DNA of 64,000 nucleotides from Membranipora membranacea (Eukaryota; Bryozoa; Gymnolaemata; Cheilostomatida; Membraniporidae), in NCBI GenBank assembly GCA_914767715.1, contig OU612066.1, positions 26,946,283 through 27,010,282 on the forward strand. The letters are read 5' to 3'. Below, one piece after another: positions 10,501-25,500 of the stretch. The notes under the pieces were generated by a model, which worked only from the letters and a program-made list of their open reading frames with translations, searched no databases and was not told the origin of the DNA. The position numbers and the translations under genes were made by a program. Numbering within the stretch: position 1 is the stretch's first letter; each line of letters starts with the position of its first letter.

Positions 10501-13500
10501 TTACTACATATGACACCGTTGACTGTTCAGATGCCCTCACCTAGAAATAGACAAGATGATTTACCAAGTGATGGTATGGATCCTCCATTACAGCCAACAC
10601 AATCAGGACATGGTAACTTTGTGGCTGTTGATTTGAGCGGAGATGATGTGGATCTCTCTTCCTATGTCAAGTGAGCTTACAGAAGCCTTGTGTTTGGTTA
10701 TTAGAAAGTATTAAATTTTTTCAATTGTTTCAGCTTGAGATTCTCGACTTACCAAGCCATGCTTGTAGACTATTCACATATCAAGTTTGTGGATTCAATA
10801 AATAGCACAATTTGCTGACAAGACTTTGACACACAATTCCATACTTGCTCACTTGCAAGAGGCCAGCTATATCTAGGCAATGACTGCTGGCATGGTTTAG
10901 ATCAGAAATTATCTTAATATTTTAGTGTTGAGAGACAAGGTGAAATCATGGATACAGCACAAGAGGGGATAGATGATGATAGTGATGAGGATAATTTCCA
11001 AGGTATAAACATACATAATATATTTAAAAAGAACTACCAAATAATAAAACGGTGTATATGTAACTGAAAGAATATTGTGGCTACCCCCATGATTTTAGGC
11101 AAACTCTGTATCTTCCAATGATTGCTACAATTAACTCCCCCTCCAAACCTTGACTATTTTCTGCCAGTTGTGACCTTATTTGGTTGTTATTGTTAAATTT
11201 ATAAATTTCGTCCATTTTGAAGATGCTGAGACAGGAGTGTCGAAGCCTATATTGGTAGATGGCGTACCCAGCAGTGAACCGGCAACAATGGATAGAACAC
11301 ATCCGGTCGATGATCTGTCCACTATGTCAGAAAGTCAGCCTAGTATTGGTAGCAGTCGTGCAGACTCTGGTGTGCATAGTGATCACATATTGTCAGCTGT
11401 GGCTATTGATCCTCTACTGTCAGCAGTGCATAATAACCATCTGTTGGGGGCACCTAATCCAGGAGAAGATGATTCAATGTCTCTACATTTGTCCAGAGTA
11501 CCTGATCTTACATCGCGTCATGAAAGCAGCTGTACTACCAGTCTGTCTGCTGCTTCGATTCACTCTGCTGCTGCTGGTGAGGCACCTGATGGAATGGAGA
11601 GTATGCAAACTGGCGACGGGCCAAGCATAGGAGGGTAAGAGTTACATGTGCCGCTCATTTATCTGATATCTGTCATTAGAACAGCCCTAGCTGTCTAACT
11701 CCTTGTCACTCTATTGATCAGTTATCCTTGCAGATGGTTTCCTAATTACTAGCAGGGTGTCATTTCGGTAGCACTCACTACAGTTCAATCAGAATCCAAA
11801 GGTAGGGATTTAGGAATTAGGATAAAGAGGCAGTCCTGGCAATGCCCTTGTCTTGCTATAGGTTTAGAGTCATTATGTAATTGCCATAAACTCATGGCCA
11901 ACCTAATGTAACAATGTAATGCTGATCTTTAGATGTCAACATTATGAATCTTCTATCATTCAATGATAGCCTTTTGATAGCCTTTTGATAGTAATGCTGA
12001 TCTGAATCTACTATCAACTGTTCTGAATCTACTATCCTTCAATGATTGATAGAGTGCATGAATACACCTTATCTTCATAGATAAAGAAAACAGCTAAGAG
12101 AATAATGATTAGATTGTTAGCACTTTACTGACCTATTTGCTAGGCCTATTGTATAAAGCTATGTTGGGGAATTTTATCATAGTCTTAGCCATCTATTGAG
12201 TATAATGCTTGTGGACGGTTTCCATCTAGAGACAATAAAATAAGGGGATTTCTACCTCGGGTTTTCCCACTTTAAATGTTTCCCCACATGCTAACAGGCT
12301 TACCATGCATTGGAAAATTAATACATTAGAACGCATAAAGTACCACTAATTGTTATATACCTGAAGAACAAAGATAATTCCCATCTACAACAGATAAACT
12401 GTCAACATGATCCAAGGAGTAAGAGTCTCTAACTCTAACTCCTTGCATGATCAATATGCTAAACGGTCTACAGTAATGATAGTGTGATGATTATGTAAGA
12501 AGAAAACTGATCATTATAACTATCACCTGTAATGGCAAAGCTTTTGAACAAGTTAAGTTCATCAAATATAAATGTTAGTGAATTACTCCCTGAATATCCA
12601 AACCTCATGTAGCATTGAAGAGTGAATTTTTTTTATGAGCTACCAGCTAGCCTAGTTTAACCACGGAGTCGGATCCTACCATCCCTGTTTTTTCACAGTG
12701 AATAAAGTTTAACTCTGTTTCTAATTTACAGTATTTTGAAGGAATTTGATCCCAATGCAGCTACGAGATCAGTGAAGCGTGGGCCTGGAGAGATGGATGC
12801 TTGTGAGTATTTCTTAGATTCCAAGTAGCTTAGCTTCGTTTCCGATAATTCAGTTTATGGCTGTGTGGTAAAGAATCTTTAATCCATATAAACATTGATT
12901 TGTTGGAAAAATACAACCATGCCGAAAACAGTTATGCAGGACTTAGCTTCATTTGATCACCAGTACACGCACTAAATAAAATAACCTGTAGCTCAGACAC
13001 CTTGCACAAACACTCATCTATGTCAATTTTTTGATTCTAAGATAAATGTTGTTTATCCAGAAATTGCATGCTCTGTAGACATAAAAAAAAACGATGAACT
13101 GAGTGTGGGTTAACTGTATAACGCGCACCTTTTTATGCCATATTAATTTATGCATATATTTAACATTTCAGCCTTGCTCACATATTTGTGAAGGTGTATA
13201 TTGTACAATTGCGTCATAACCCAGTTTCTTTTTTAATAAAAGCTGAGTCAGCTGCTAAAACAAGAAGAACTTCAGCCGATGATTCTCCTCCCGCTTCACC
13301 GAAACCACTAAGAGAAGATGGCGAGTTCCCAGATGCACATCCCCCTTATCCCTCCACCAAAGAAGCCAAAAACAAGACCAACAACAAATCTAACAGTCGT
13401 GTCAAAAAGATGGCACATGAATATGACAAAGGCAGCTCAGCTGGAAATCGGGGAGCTGCAGCAACTGATGATATGTCCGAGAGTGAGCAAAATCAAGCAA

Positions 13501-16500
13501 CTGGTGCTAACGATGGTCCCTCCACAGATAGTGCAGGGCCTGATCAACTAGTCGATGGACTAGTTAGGATGGACTTGGATGCTGAACAGAGTAGAATGGC
13601 GTCTAACAACTTGGACAAGGATCCTGAGAATGCTGATGCTGAGGCTGATAGAGGGCAAATCAATATAGAACCCAAACGTAGCTTTGGAAGAAGTCTATCT
13701 GATGGCCATGCAGCGGAGATTAAACGTGACTTGGCACGCACCTGGCCTAAATCCGACATTCCCTCGATTCCCTCTGTTCCGTCAGGACCACCAACCCATA
13801 TAATGGATAGCATTCAGTTCAATATACAAGGGCATCTGGGCACGGGAAGTACAAATAGTGTGGAAACAGAGCAATTCAGAGACATCGGGACAGATGAGTT
13901 CAGCATGGACATGGAAAACCCTAATCAAAATGTACCATTCATGTCAAATGGAAGGCTGAGTGTTTGGCATAACTCCGCAAAGCTTCAAAGCTGGGAACCA
14001 ACTGGAACTGGTATAGGCTCAAGAAGTAGAACTATGTCTGAAGGAACAGGAGCTGTAGATGCTGCACCACCGCCTCATATCAACTTAGAGAATCTCCGGG
14101 CCGAATTTAATGCAATGCATGAGGCCCTCAGAGAAGGAGAATTACTGACATCGGAAGGATTCACGACAGGTATGTTATATAAACTCATAGTGGTACGTTC
14201 TTTGACATCATTGCAAACCATAATTTGATGTGAACCATATGATCTTGATAGCACTTAGGAGAAGCAAAACGATCGTCAGTTTTGGTCTTTATTACCAATC
14301 ACATATATCAGTTTGAGAATAAAAGGAATAAATGTTTATATTTACATTTTGCTATATTAATGCGCTGCAACCGTATCCCATAGGCTTCAGCACAAATAAG
14401 TATTGTATTGCAGCAATGGTATATCGTATGTCAGTCATTTCAATTGGACCGAACCGCGAATTTATATGATTTTTAGGGCACACCGTTGTGCCGTCACCTG
14501 ATGGTTCAAGTGGAACAGTCCCACCTGGTATGGCATCAGGAAGCCAACACGAGGAGAACAAGACAGGTAACTCTTCCAGTCGTTTGGTAGTCATAAACGT
14601 CAATGTCATTCTAATCTGAGAATGTTGGAGCATCCTCTCTTTAGTTCAAACCATTATCAGGATAGTTGAAATTAGGATAGTCAGGCTAATCACTAAATAA
14701 TTATGCATCATAAGCCTATCTTTTAATTTGATATACCCATTGATTCTGACCTGCCAGCCTCAACCAGCCCTTGTTTCATTTCATCTTTGTAAAAGGGGGC
14801 CACAATTTCCTTGTGTGTGTGTGTGTGGTTTTAGCCAGTAAGCGGGATTGTTTTTACTGTTACCTTCCCTGAGTTGGTGAAACATTGTGTCATACCTTTC
14901 TTCTTCTTCTTAGAATCACCTGTGGATGCACAGCTGTTGAATGTGTTTCTCAGTCATAAGAAAGCCTTAGGTGAAACCAGAAGTCAATTTTTGATGGCTA
15001 ATTCAGAGAAGAAATCACCATTTACATCAAAGGAGGAAGTCACACTACGAAAAGCAAGCGGAGAGGCAGACAAAAGAGCAAAGTTATACAACGAATATCT
15101 GACTTCACTCGCGAAACCAGATGTCAAGGAATCAACGAAATTGCGAGGGAAGAAAGATACAGAGAATGCTCTCAAGAAGTTCCTGGATACCTGGCATTCT
15201 CAACACAAGCCTCTGTTCGAGAGAGCCCAAGTGCCATTGGTGAGATAATATCTAAAATGGAACAAAAATTCGAAAGCTTTATAGAACATGGTGTCTGTAT
15301 TGCTGTTAAAGTAGTATATTATCTAAACTATCATATTGTTTCACACTTACATGTCATATCCATATATTATGATGACCATCTTATTTCAATCTGACTTTTT
15401 CAGGGGCCAACAGTTAAGCCACAACTGCATAAAACTCATAACACTCCCCAAACTTCCCTTCCATCTTCATCGACACAATCAAGTGCACCGGCTCATAACA
15501 CAAGGTCAAGTTACAGGTAACCATACTATCATTTGCAATCATCAAAATATTTTCTTTTCTCAAGCAATTTTTCAGATCTACAATCACAACTAGGACAAGA
15601 GCCAACTTAATTTAACTTAACAACCATTGTTAGTGGAAATAAGGGTGCATAGGTCATTGATCTCAGAATCACTTGCTTATCTGTGCGTGTGCGAACCGTT
15701 GAGGTATATGCAGCATAGCACCTGAATTAATTCACATAGACTGAATACCTAAATTAGTAAACAACAGAAACCCGGCATTTGGAAATATTTGGGGCTAAAA
15801 AGAACACTGGTTGTGCTAACTCGCAACCTTGAACTCATGGATTTGCCTTTTTGGATCTAAGGCAGCGCCACCATTGCTATGCTACAGAGATTCGCTATGC
15901 CACAGGCAGAATGCTCACTTGCAGCCATTGTTAAGCCATGGACCATTGTGTCTGTGCACCGCCACTGCAGAAATCAGACAGGTGTAAAATCACAAATCGC
16001 AAGGATGTGTTGATACAGTGTTGCTTGAGTTGTATACAACTTTTCACATATTTTTTTTTGCACTTTTCACATGCAGAGCATTAGAAGTGAAAGTCACTCC
16101 CCTAGGGAGTCAGGAGTGGTCTGATGGTTTAGGGTGTGGACTTGTGATCTGTGAGGTCCAGGTTCATTTCCTGACGCCGGCAGTCATTTCTGATTTGGTA
16201 CTGGCACGTCATTCTTCCTAGCCATGCCCTTGCAGAACGGGACTAAAAATACCGGAGTTCCACTGTACTTCGATATAAAGAGTAGCCAGAATTCCGGCGG
16301 GCAAGGGTATAGGGTGCGGCTTGAGTACCATTGGTTCTTGTACCTGTACTCTAGAGGGGTAACCCTCTCCGCAATGACGACTTAGACTTAGACACTCCCA
16401 GCTCCTTCATCTTACTGAAATGGGCTGGATTTGTATCTCTTTCCGCTGTAGACATTGTAGCATGTTACAACATATTCCATTACATTGTCTGTGTATTAGA

Positions 16501-19500
16501 AAAAAAAACTTGCATGGTTTTCTTGTTGTAGAGGCAAATTCCGGCGACTCATATTCCGGGTCCTCCTGCCAAACCATGTCGAGGACTATTACCACAGGAA
16601 ATCTATAGACAGTTATGTTTCTCTGCGTAGCAATGTGTTCAGCGTTTGGCCAAAATTGAGTTTTCGCCATGTTCTTTACTTACGAAAAGGGTAATGAAGT
16701 TGATACCTCCGTATTATTCACATATTTTACATCTCATAGATATATAGAACTCTAGATCATCACTTAGATATATCTGGTATTAAAAAAATAGAAGGCAGCC
16801 ATAAAAGTAATATATGTCTGTTAATATTACAGAATTTTGATTGCCTGTATATATCTACCACATTATTTTTTAATTGGAACTCCCAGACACTTCATATTAT
16901 GGATTATGATGAGGCTTTTGACAATCCACGGTCTTTTTATAGGCCTCCCTATATTAATTAACAACTATTATTTTTTTTTCCAGAAATGATGGGATATGGG
17001 CTGGTCAGCTTGATGTTCCAGCTCGTTTCAAATTTATCGAATACTTTTATGACATAAAACACTTCGGGTTTGAGATATTCAAGGCAGGGTACCGCTTTGC
17101 TCAGCCGCGTGGTGAGTAGAAACCATACATAATGTCCTCACTCATTCCAGTCATCAACCCGTTGTATCACAAAATGCAATGTTTAGTTTTGCAAGCATCA
17201 GATATCCAGTATATTCAAATCAACACTGACAGTTCAGGATATGGATAAGAAAGGAGTACATACGCTGGTAACTCCAGAAATTGAGCTGTTGAATATGCAA
17301 CATGATAATACAACTGAATTATTTATTGCGCACTAAAGCTAAAAAATGATAGTAATGGAGAGTAAGATAATTGATGGTCTTTTTGTTCTTCTCTTCTAGT
17401 TTTTAGATTCAGGAAAATCTGTTTTTATCCTGTTACAGCGCATTTAGTGGTACATGTCTTAAACTGATGTTTTGGTTTCAAAGTTTGTGTAAATAACCTC
17501 CTTGCTCTATATATTGCAGCTAGTGATGATGTGACCTATGTGTATGATGGAACACTTGTTTATGACAAGACAACTACCTCCAAGTCATTTTTTGGAAAGT
17601 TGAAAGGAGCCCTTGGGGTGAATACAGATGCTGATGCTAACTACCTGAAGTTGGATAAACCTGGAGAACTTCAAAAGGGAATTCTGGCTATGTTGCCGGA
17701 CTGGTCAAAGGATTTGATTGATGGGCAAACAGTATTTTATATGCTGGCCCGAATCTCTGATGTTTTCGACAGACAGCAGATTCTTGCTCATAGTTTTATT
17801 TGGCCGAATTCTAAAGGAAATGGAGCTACCCTAGTCAACGAGGTATTACATACTATAACAAACAAATTCCTAAACAAACTCGGTTTTGTGACTTCCATTT
17901 GATGGGTATATATTTCTCACCACTGATGCACATGCATGAATATCTTCCAATACTTGATAGACAAAGATGTTAGTTTCAAACTATCACACTGTTTTATCGA
18001 ACCGAAAATTGTTTCTTGGCACCGGTTGGAAGTTAACTGTTTGTGATTATCTGTAGGTCTTCACTCACGACCTCATACAATCCGCTGAAACACTCTTCAA
18101 TCACCTCATAAACATTGAGGACTTGGTGTGTTTGGTCCTTCCCCTTCCCCCCCCCCCCTGCATTCCTTCCTACTAATGCCTAATGGATAGCTTGTTAGTT
18201 ATGTTTTACATATGATATTGGTCGATAACTATCATAAGTCAGCCTTGTCACGCGGCTACCTTTTGGTTTGGGGAGTAGTGACAAGGCCAATCATAACTAG
18301 TGATAGTTAATTTATAATTGAGGCCTAATAGATTGCTAGGTTCAAACTAGCTCTGACAAATTGACTAATTAAATTTTTATTCCACAGGTTTTGAGGTTCA
18401 ATATTCATGACTTATTGTAGGTACTGTGTAACTACCTCATACAATGTGCCGATACTCTCTACAGCCACCTGGAGGACATAGAGGACCCTATGTATTTACT
18501 AGCTTCTCTAATCGGGATAATGCAGGCCACTTGGTATTATCGATTATGGTTTGACCGTGCCCAGAGATTGATGAAAATATTTCGGGCCTCCTGTCAGAGA
18601 GCTTCGGACCTGATGGCTGGTGTCACTTTGGAGATTTTTCAACCAAACTTCTTCCAAAAAATTGGCGGTGATCAGAGATATAGAGAGTAAGCTAAGTAAC
18701 TTTAGGGCGTTTAAAGTGCTGGGTCATCTAACTAAATCAAAATGATTGTGTGATTGACACAATTGGTTATCAATTATGAACCACATTTGTCTGTTATTGA
18801 ATACCAAGACGATCAGAATAGGATAACCTCTTTAATTCATGGATCAGCATCCGCTTGAAAAGTTGCTTCTGAAGGCCATCAATCAAATTTTGGAAAGGAT
18901 CATGCGCTGCAGAAAACAGCCGGAAAAATTGTTTATTGATCCCATATGTACTGTTCCACTATATTCACAAATTCCAGTATTTAATCTTCAGTATGCTACT
19001 AGCAACTCTTGGAGATATTGCTCAATTCAACGAGATGATGGCCTCAGACCTATGGATCAGGCTGATACCTCTGATGCACTGCTTGACTCCAGGACGGTAC
19101 AGTGGCTGGCACAGAAAAAATCATCATGAAGACAGCTGGTGGGGCTTGGAGGGTATAATATTACAACCTCTTGCCGAACTGAAGAAGAACCCACAGCTTG
19201 CTTCCCCGTATGTCACATAGCGACACTTGTGATCGAAACTGCGACATTAATGGTTGATTGCAACAACTGTGAAAATTGCAACTTTTGTGGTCACGCCATA
19301 ACATACTCTGGCGAAATTCAGCTTTTAAGATTGATACGCTGTCAGAATTAAAGGTGCAGACTCTGAGAGATTTACACGTGATAAATGCATCGGTAACATC
19401 AGGTCTCTTGCAGTTTGATATTGTGTATGTATGATGTAGCTTTATTTTGTCAATGTTGATAAATAAAATTTTTCCTGCTGATAAAGGGTGTGAGCTAATC

Positions 19501-22500
19501 AAAATATGATATAGGTTAAGTACTGTGACTGTGATTCAGTAGGAGCATAAATCACTACTGACTATGTTGAAGTTAACTTACATTGGTATTCTCTTCCAGT
19601 GAGAAGTGGAAAGAATGGGGAGTTTGGCTCAAACCTTTCTTCGAAGTTGATTATATACTGCGGTACACTTTCCTGGCCCTGCTGAATGAGAATCAGCTGA
19701 TTTCTCTAATGAAGACAGCCGATCAGAGTGTGATATCAACTCTACCCATATTAGGTGTCATAGCTGGTGTAGAATACACAATCACAATGAATAACAAGGA
19801 TGGAAAGGTAACCGACTAGTTGCTATTTCTCTTCTTTCTGTATTATTGAGTTGAAAGTTGCCTTTTACATCGATGGATAAGAAATATTTAATATTGAGTA
19901 TGTTATATATTATAACTGTTTGTTTTGTTCTGAGACATTTAAGTCACAACCAAACATTAACACACTAAAAAAACCAATTTAAACAGCGGCGCAATGCGGG
20001 GGGGGGGGGTTGTGCAGCAATTAAACATAATTAGTAATGCTGTTGACAAGCACAACCATCGGTCAATTAACGTAATGCCACACCATTGGTTGGTCAAATA
20101 GTTCTAACAACCGTTCTTTTTTTCAGTTATGTGACAACATCCTGCAAGGATTTTGTGAATACCTAACCAAGATACTGGACTCCGTTGATCTGTGAGTAAA
20201 CAAGGCAATAATTTGGTAAAATATTTGTAATATATGATAATAGACAGTTTTCTGAGCTTGATTTTGGACCTATGTTTTGAGTTGTCCTCTCTCTTGTTGG
20301 TACTCTTCGACCTGCGCAGCATAGAAGAAAGAGCTGAATTGGGCTAATCTTGAAAACTGCTTGTAATATGATAAAAATTCTCTTTGATTCAGCATCGCCA
20401 TCATCGAAAACCCATGGTGACAGAGTTTGGGAAATAAGTTTGCTAGTCGAAAGAAAACTTCTTGATGTTTTGTTCTCAAATTTCCTGGAATAGTAACTAG
20501 AACTGAGATTAATCAGTTGTAAAACCCTTAATGATATGCAAAACTCTGTCCCCTTAAGTTTTCGATGATGCCGATGCTGAATCTGAAAGAGATTTTATCC
20601 TAACTTAAGCGGTTTTCAAGATACGTCCATTTCAGCTCTTTTTTCCTTTGCTGTGTGGGTTGAAGAGTACCTAACTGGAGAGAGGACACCTTACATATTG
20701 AAACTAGTTTGTGATTAAGTCCTTTTACAAAATATGTTATATCATAAATAATACATAATATGTATGTTTGATAATATTCTTTAGTATGAAGATCAATGAA
20801 CAAGTCCTCCGAGTAGCCTGGGATCTCAAGAAGTGCATGTTTCCTGCCAAGCCGCCAACAGCAAACCTAGCTGCTTATCGAACGCTTTCTGTGAATATGA
20901 TGATGATAGACTGTGTTAGGCAGTTCTCTCCTGATCTGAATGTGACTGACACTAGAAACCAGCTGGCTAAGTTTGTCAAAGAACTTGGTGTAGGAATGAA
21001 TGCTGAAATCGCCGCCAAAAGTGCCCTGGGAAAGAATGAAATGGAGGTTTTTTTTTTATATATATATATATACTAAATATATACATATATTTTATACTGT
21101 ATTTATGTATATACTGTAATTACCAACCAAGGCTAAGCTTATTTGGTCATGATCCTAATTTTAAATGGATTACATTGAACCTACATTAATTGATACACCT
21201 GTTCACTCGCAATGCATGAAAATGAATCAAGGCACATTATAAGATATCCAAATTTTGCTCTTGATTGCTTCATGATTTTTTGAGACACTTCAGGCCTTAT
21301 GGTCAGGGTTGAAAGAGTCTGAAGAACGCATCACAACATTAAGACATCTGACTATTCTTTCCATCTACAAATCTCTTTTGATTTATACATAGCACTGGAT
21401 GGCACTGTTTCATTGTCACGGATATAAGCAGACCACAACAGATCATTGGCTAAGGCTTTGCGTTGAGTCGTTCAAACAGCGTTTGACAACGGTAAGCTCA
21501 ATATGCTTGTGTGTGTTCCTGATATCCATTAAGTTCATATTTCATAAAGTTGGTCTTTTTGTTGAACAGTCGGTGCTTTCTTGACTGAAGATTCAATTTG
21601 ATCTCTTTAAACCATTATTTGAGGAACATTTTAAAAATTACACCTGTCTTTTTTCCAGGTATCGAAGCATTCTCCTATCTTAGTGGTGGACCTCTACATG
21701 GGACAGGACACAGGTATAAAGCTGGTTGACGAAGCAGTGGTTGAGACAGCTTACAGTGTGGCAGATAGCCTGCTTAAGGTAAGAGTTCTGTTGTTCTGCC
21801 GTTTAGTCGATTGCTTCATCTTTACTTACTAATTAAGAAAAGAAAATGAGCAAATATGTCAGATTTGGTAGGCTATTTGTATTTGAGCTTATGTTTTTTT
21901 TTGTCATCATACCTTAGCTCAGACTTTTTCATACTAGTAAACTAGCAACTAGTAAGCAGCACTCTTTGTGTAAAATACAAGTTCTCAGGCCCATGTTTTA
22001 TAATGGAAACAACGATATTAACATAGAGGGGTGGGGAAAGTTTGCCATCTCGCACATGCATACAATAGCTTATTTATTAAGGCTAGCTAATGCTTACTCA
22101 CCCTTTTACTTAATAAAGATTCCAACCTCAGACATCCAACATTACATGCGAGCTAGCATTAAGACATCCCTAACCAGCTTAACTTAACCCTAGCCTATAA
22201 TTATTAACATCCCGAGAGAATGTAGCCAAAGATTTAATATCATGAGTTTTTTATATCATGAGTTTTTTAAAATAATAAACTCACCCTTTTTTACATAATA
22301 ATTATTCAACCTTCAGACAGCCAACATTAAGTGCTTGGTACCATCAAGTCACTCCCGAACCAGCTAAACTAAAGTCTAGTTAACAATTACTCCTGTAGAG
22401 TAGGTAGCTGAAGATTTAATGACATCAGTTTTACGTGTTTTATTCTTACAGAAAGGATCAGATAGGCTGAGAGGCAGGGATGTCACTGCTAAGGTGTGTA

Positions 22501-25500
22501 AGCTGCTCGATCAGGCATTCGCTGCCGCCTGGAAGAAGGAAATCAATGACACCTCCTCACTCGGAATCGTCAAGAAGCTGCTAAGCTGGGATAACTTCCT
22601 TCTGATCTGGCAGTATTTCAGTAAGTATATAGTCCGGAGCTGGTCCCAGACTTCTGCACAAGTTTCCCTGTTGTTGCGCATAAATTGTAGACTCAGACTG
22701 AAGACTTGCTAATCTCCATTGGTCTAAGTGAGATACTTGTATGCTTCGTTTTATTTTGTAATTTTTATGTTTGGTGTTTCATTAGATGGTTTGAATCAAG
22801 AGCAAAAGAAGATGATTCAACGAGAAAACTTGCATCACATTGACGTGGCCACTCATGCTATAGAGACCATATACAAGGAGATGAGATATGGGGAGCTAAA
22901 AGTGCATGTCTTCAAATATCTGCTCCGTAACAGGCATGAAATACTCGAGCTCAGCCAGATCTCCTCAAAGCTGAACAAAAATGAATTCCAAAGAGCATTC
23001 AATGACAGGCAGGAAGAACTGGAAATCTACGGAAAGTTTGTGGATGATACCAGCAAATTCTGGACCATATTCAGATTTATTGTTGAGATCAAAGGTAATT
23101 TTATATAATCATATGCTTTTTTGTTTTACATCTGTAGGATATACATGTCAACTTTTGTTTCTCTGACAGACTAAATCTGATGGGTTTCAAAAAAATCGAA
23201 AGCATAAATTCAACGATGGTCACATGATTTTGACATCACAATTATCTTAGCAGTTGCTCTCTTCTATCAGTGCCAGAAACCGCGTAAATAAAGCAAAATA
23301 TTTCGTTTATGATAATTTAGATTCTAAGACCATCCAATCATGGCTGCAACGAGATATTGACGGAGTTCAACTGCAGGACCTTGTTCACCACAAGACAAAA
23401 GAAGTGATCAGTCCTGTGATACCACAACAGATCCGGGCAATCTTACCAGAATTCCTTGAGCTCATCAAGCGTCCAATCTTCAAACAAGAGTTTGAGAGAA
23501 GAGTAGTTAAAGCTGATGGTCAAGAGTTGGCCGCAGTAGCGAATATTCACAGGGATGCTGTGGGCGGATATGCTAAGATTATACAGTCTATAACAGGAGG
23601 TATGTGTGTATTGTCAATACAGCTCTTAGTAGTGTGTTTATAGCCATTCTAACCAACTTTGTTTTTACTGTATGGGTGTGGCTCACTAGCTTAGGCTTAG
23701 AAATGTTTAATGTTATACTAAGTTGTTGTTGGCTATTACATGATAAGAGAAAGGAAGACTTGTCAGGAGAGGGTGAAGCAAGCAGAGATATGTATTGATC
23801 TACAGCAGTATCGAACTGGAGCGGAGACTATGCTGAAACTGAAAGATACATTCAACCTGCAGGGTGATTTTACTGACATGGAACAAATCCAAGCAGAGGT
23901 AAGTTGAACTTGCCCTTTTTGTTTCTAGTGTGAGAAAACCTTGATGTGCCCAAATATTCAGTCCGCCTCTGCTGCCCTCTTGCGCTAACCGCGAATACTA
24001 GAAGAAGTGCTTGGTGCACTATTTTTTAAGAGTAAGGTACTCGATAAATTCAGCCATGTTGTAAAACCTCAATCTTCATCATTGGCAGGGTTTATATTCT
24101 ATTGACAGGGTTTGGTGTTTTGATATGACACCAAATTGGTTCCATATCACTCCATAGTTTTCTCTGTGCAAACTTATAGACAGTTTTCCAAGCTCCAATT
24201 TAAGCCTCTATTCGGAGTTGTCCTCTCTCCAGTTTGGTACTTCTAACCCACACCGCATAGGAAAAAGGAGCTGAAAAGAGGGTTATCTTGAAAACCGCTT
24301 ATAATACGGTAAAATGATCTTTGATTCAGAATCTGCACCATAGAAATCTAACAGGGACATATTTTGGGAAATCATTTTAGTATTCGGATAGTCATTGGGT
24401 TTGCGAACCAATATCATGGAATTTTTCATGCATTTCGTCACTAATGTTGAGATTTATGTCCCACAGGTTTTGGATGGTGCAGATTCTGAATCAAAAATCA
24501 TTTTTATCTTATTATAAGCGGATTTCAAGATAACCCTCTTTTCAGCTCCTTCTCCTATGCGGCTTTGGTTGAAAGTACCAAACTAAAGAGAGGACAACTC
24601 CGAACAAGGGCATAAATTAGAGCTCAGAAAACTGACTATTGCAAGATATCCAACCTCTTATTTCTCTTGTAGACAACCGATGATCTTGAACTTCAAGCAA
24701 TAAGCAAAGCTATTGTAAAAAGTGCATCATCACTGAAAGGGATATCTTCAATACAGATTAGATGCTTGCATGCCTTCACCCAATGCCCTGATTTCATCGA
24801 ATGGGTGCGCAAAGAAGTACCAAGTGAGTTATCTACAATTATAGAAAAATGAGCTGAAATAAGTTTGATAATAGTGTGCATGTTAATCAAACTTCCCTTT
24901 CGATTGCATCAATTTTCTCATAGGATGGATTATCTCCAGGTTCTTAAAGACTTAGTTTGAGGCTGCTCTTTTGTATCACATCTTATTCTCCATATTTTAT
25001 TCTATCATGTGAGCGATTTTCAGCTTTAGAATCCAAATATTGAGGAAGTTATGGCCTCTCAAACTTACAGGGTGATTGCCTTCAATCGGCATTGGGAATA
25101 AGCGGATGTTTCCCCTGGGGTACGTCACAACCATAGACATATGTTTTGTCTATGGTCATACTTATTATGAGTTAATGCACTAATAATCACACAGATAAGA
25201 TGATGATCAAAATTCAGACCTGGGTGGGAATCAAACCCGAGTCCACATACCTATAGGCAATGACGCTACCACGCCACTTGGACCAACCATTGGTCCTTGG
25301 ACAACCGTTACACACATAGAGTTATTAATATTTTGATCATCAACATCTTTCTTCGTGTATCGTAATAAGTATGATGGTTGTGACGTACCATAGGGATGGC
25401 CAGCTGATTCTTACTGCCGATAAATGGCCGTCACCTTAGAAATTTGAGAGGCCATAACTTCCTCAATATTTGGATTCTAAAGCTGGAATTCACTGACATG

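Noticed and set aside
18839-19129. Open frame starting MDQHPLEKLL
   Set aside because: Frame does not fit the splice phases; the real exon is 18992-19207 in another frame with good junctions.
23254-23320. Upstream extension of exon 21
   Set aside because: The acceptor near 23271 would put the exon out of phase with exon 20; the acceptor at 23320 fits.
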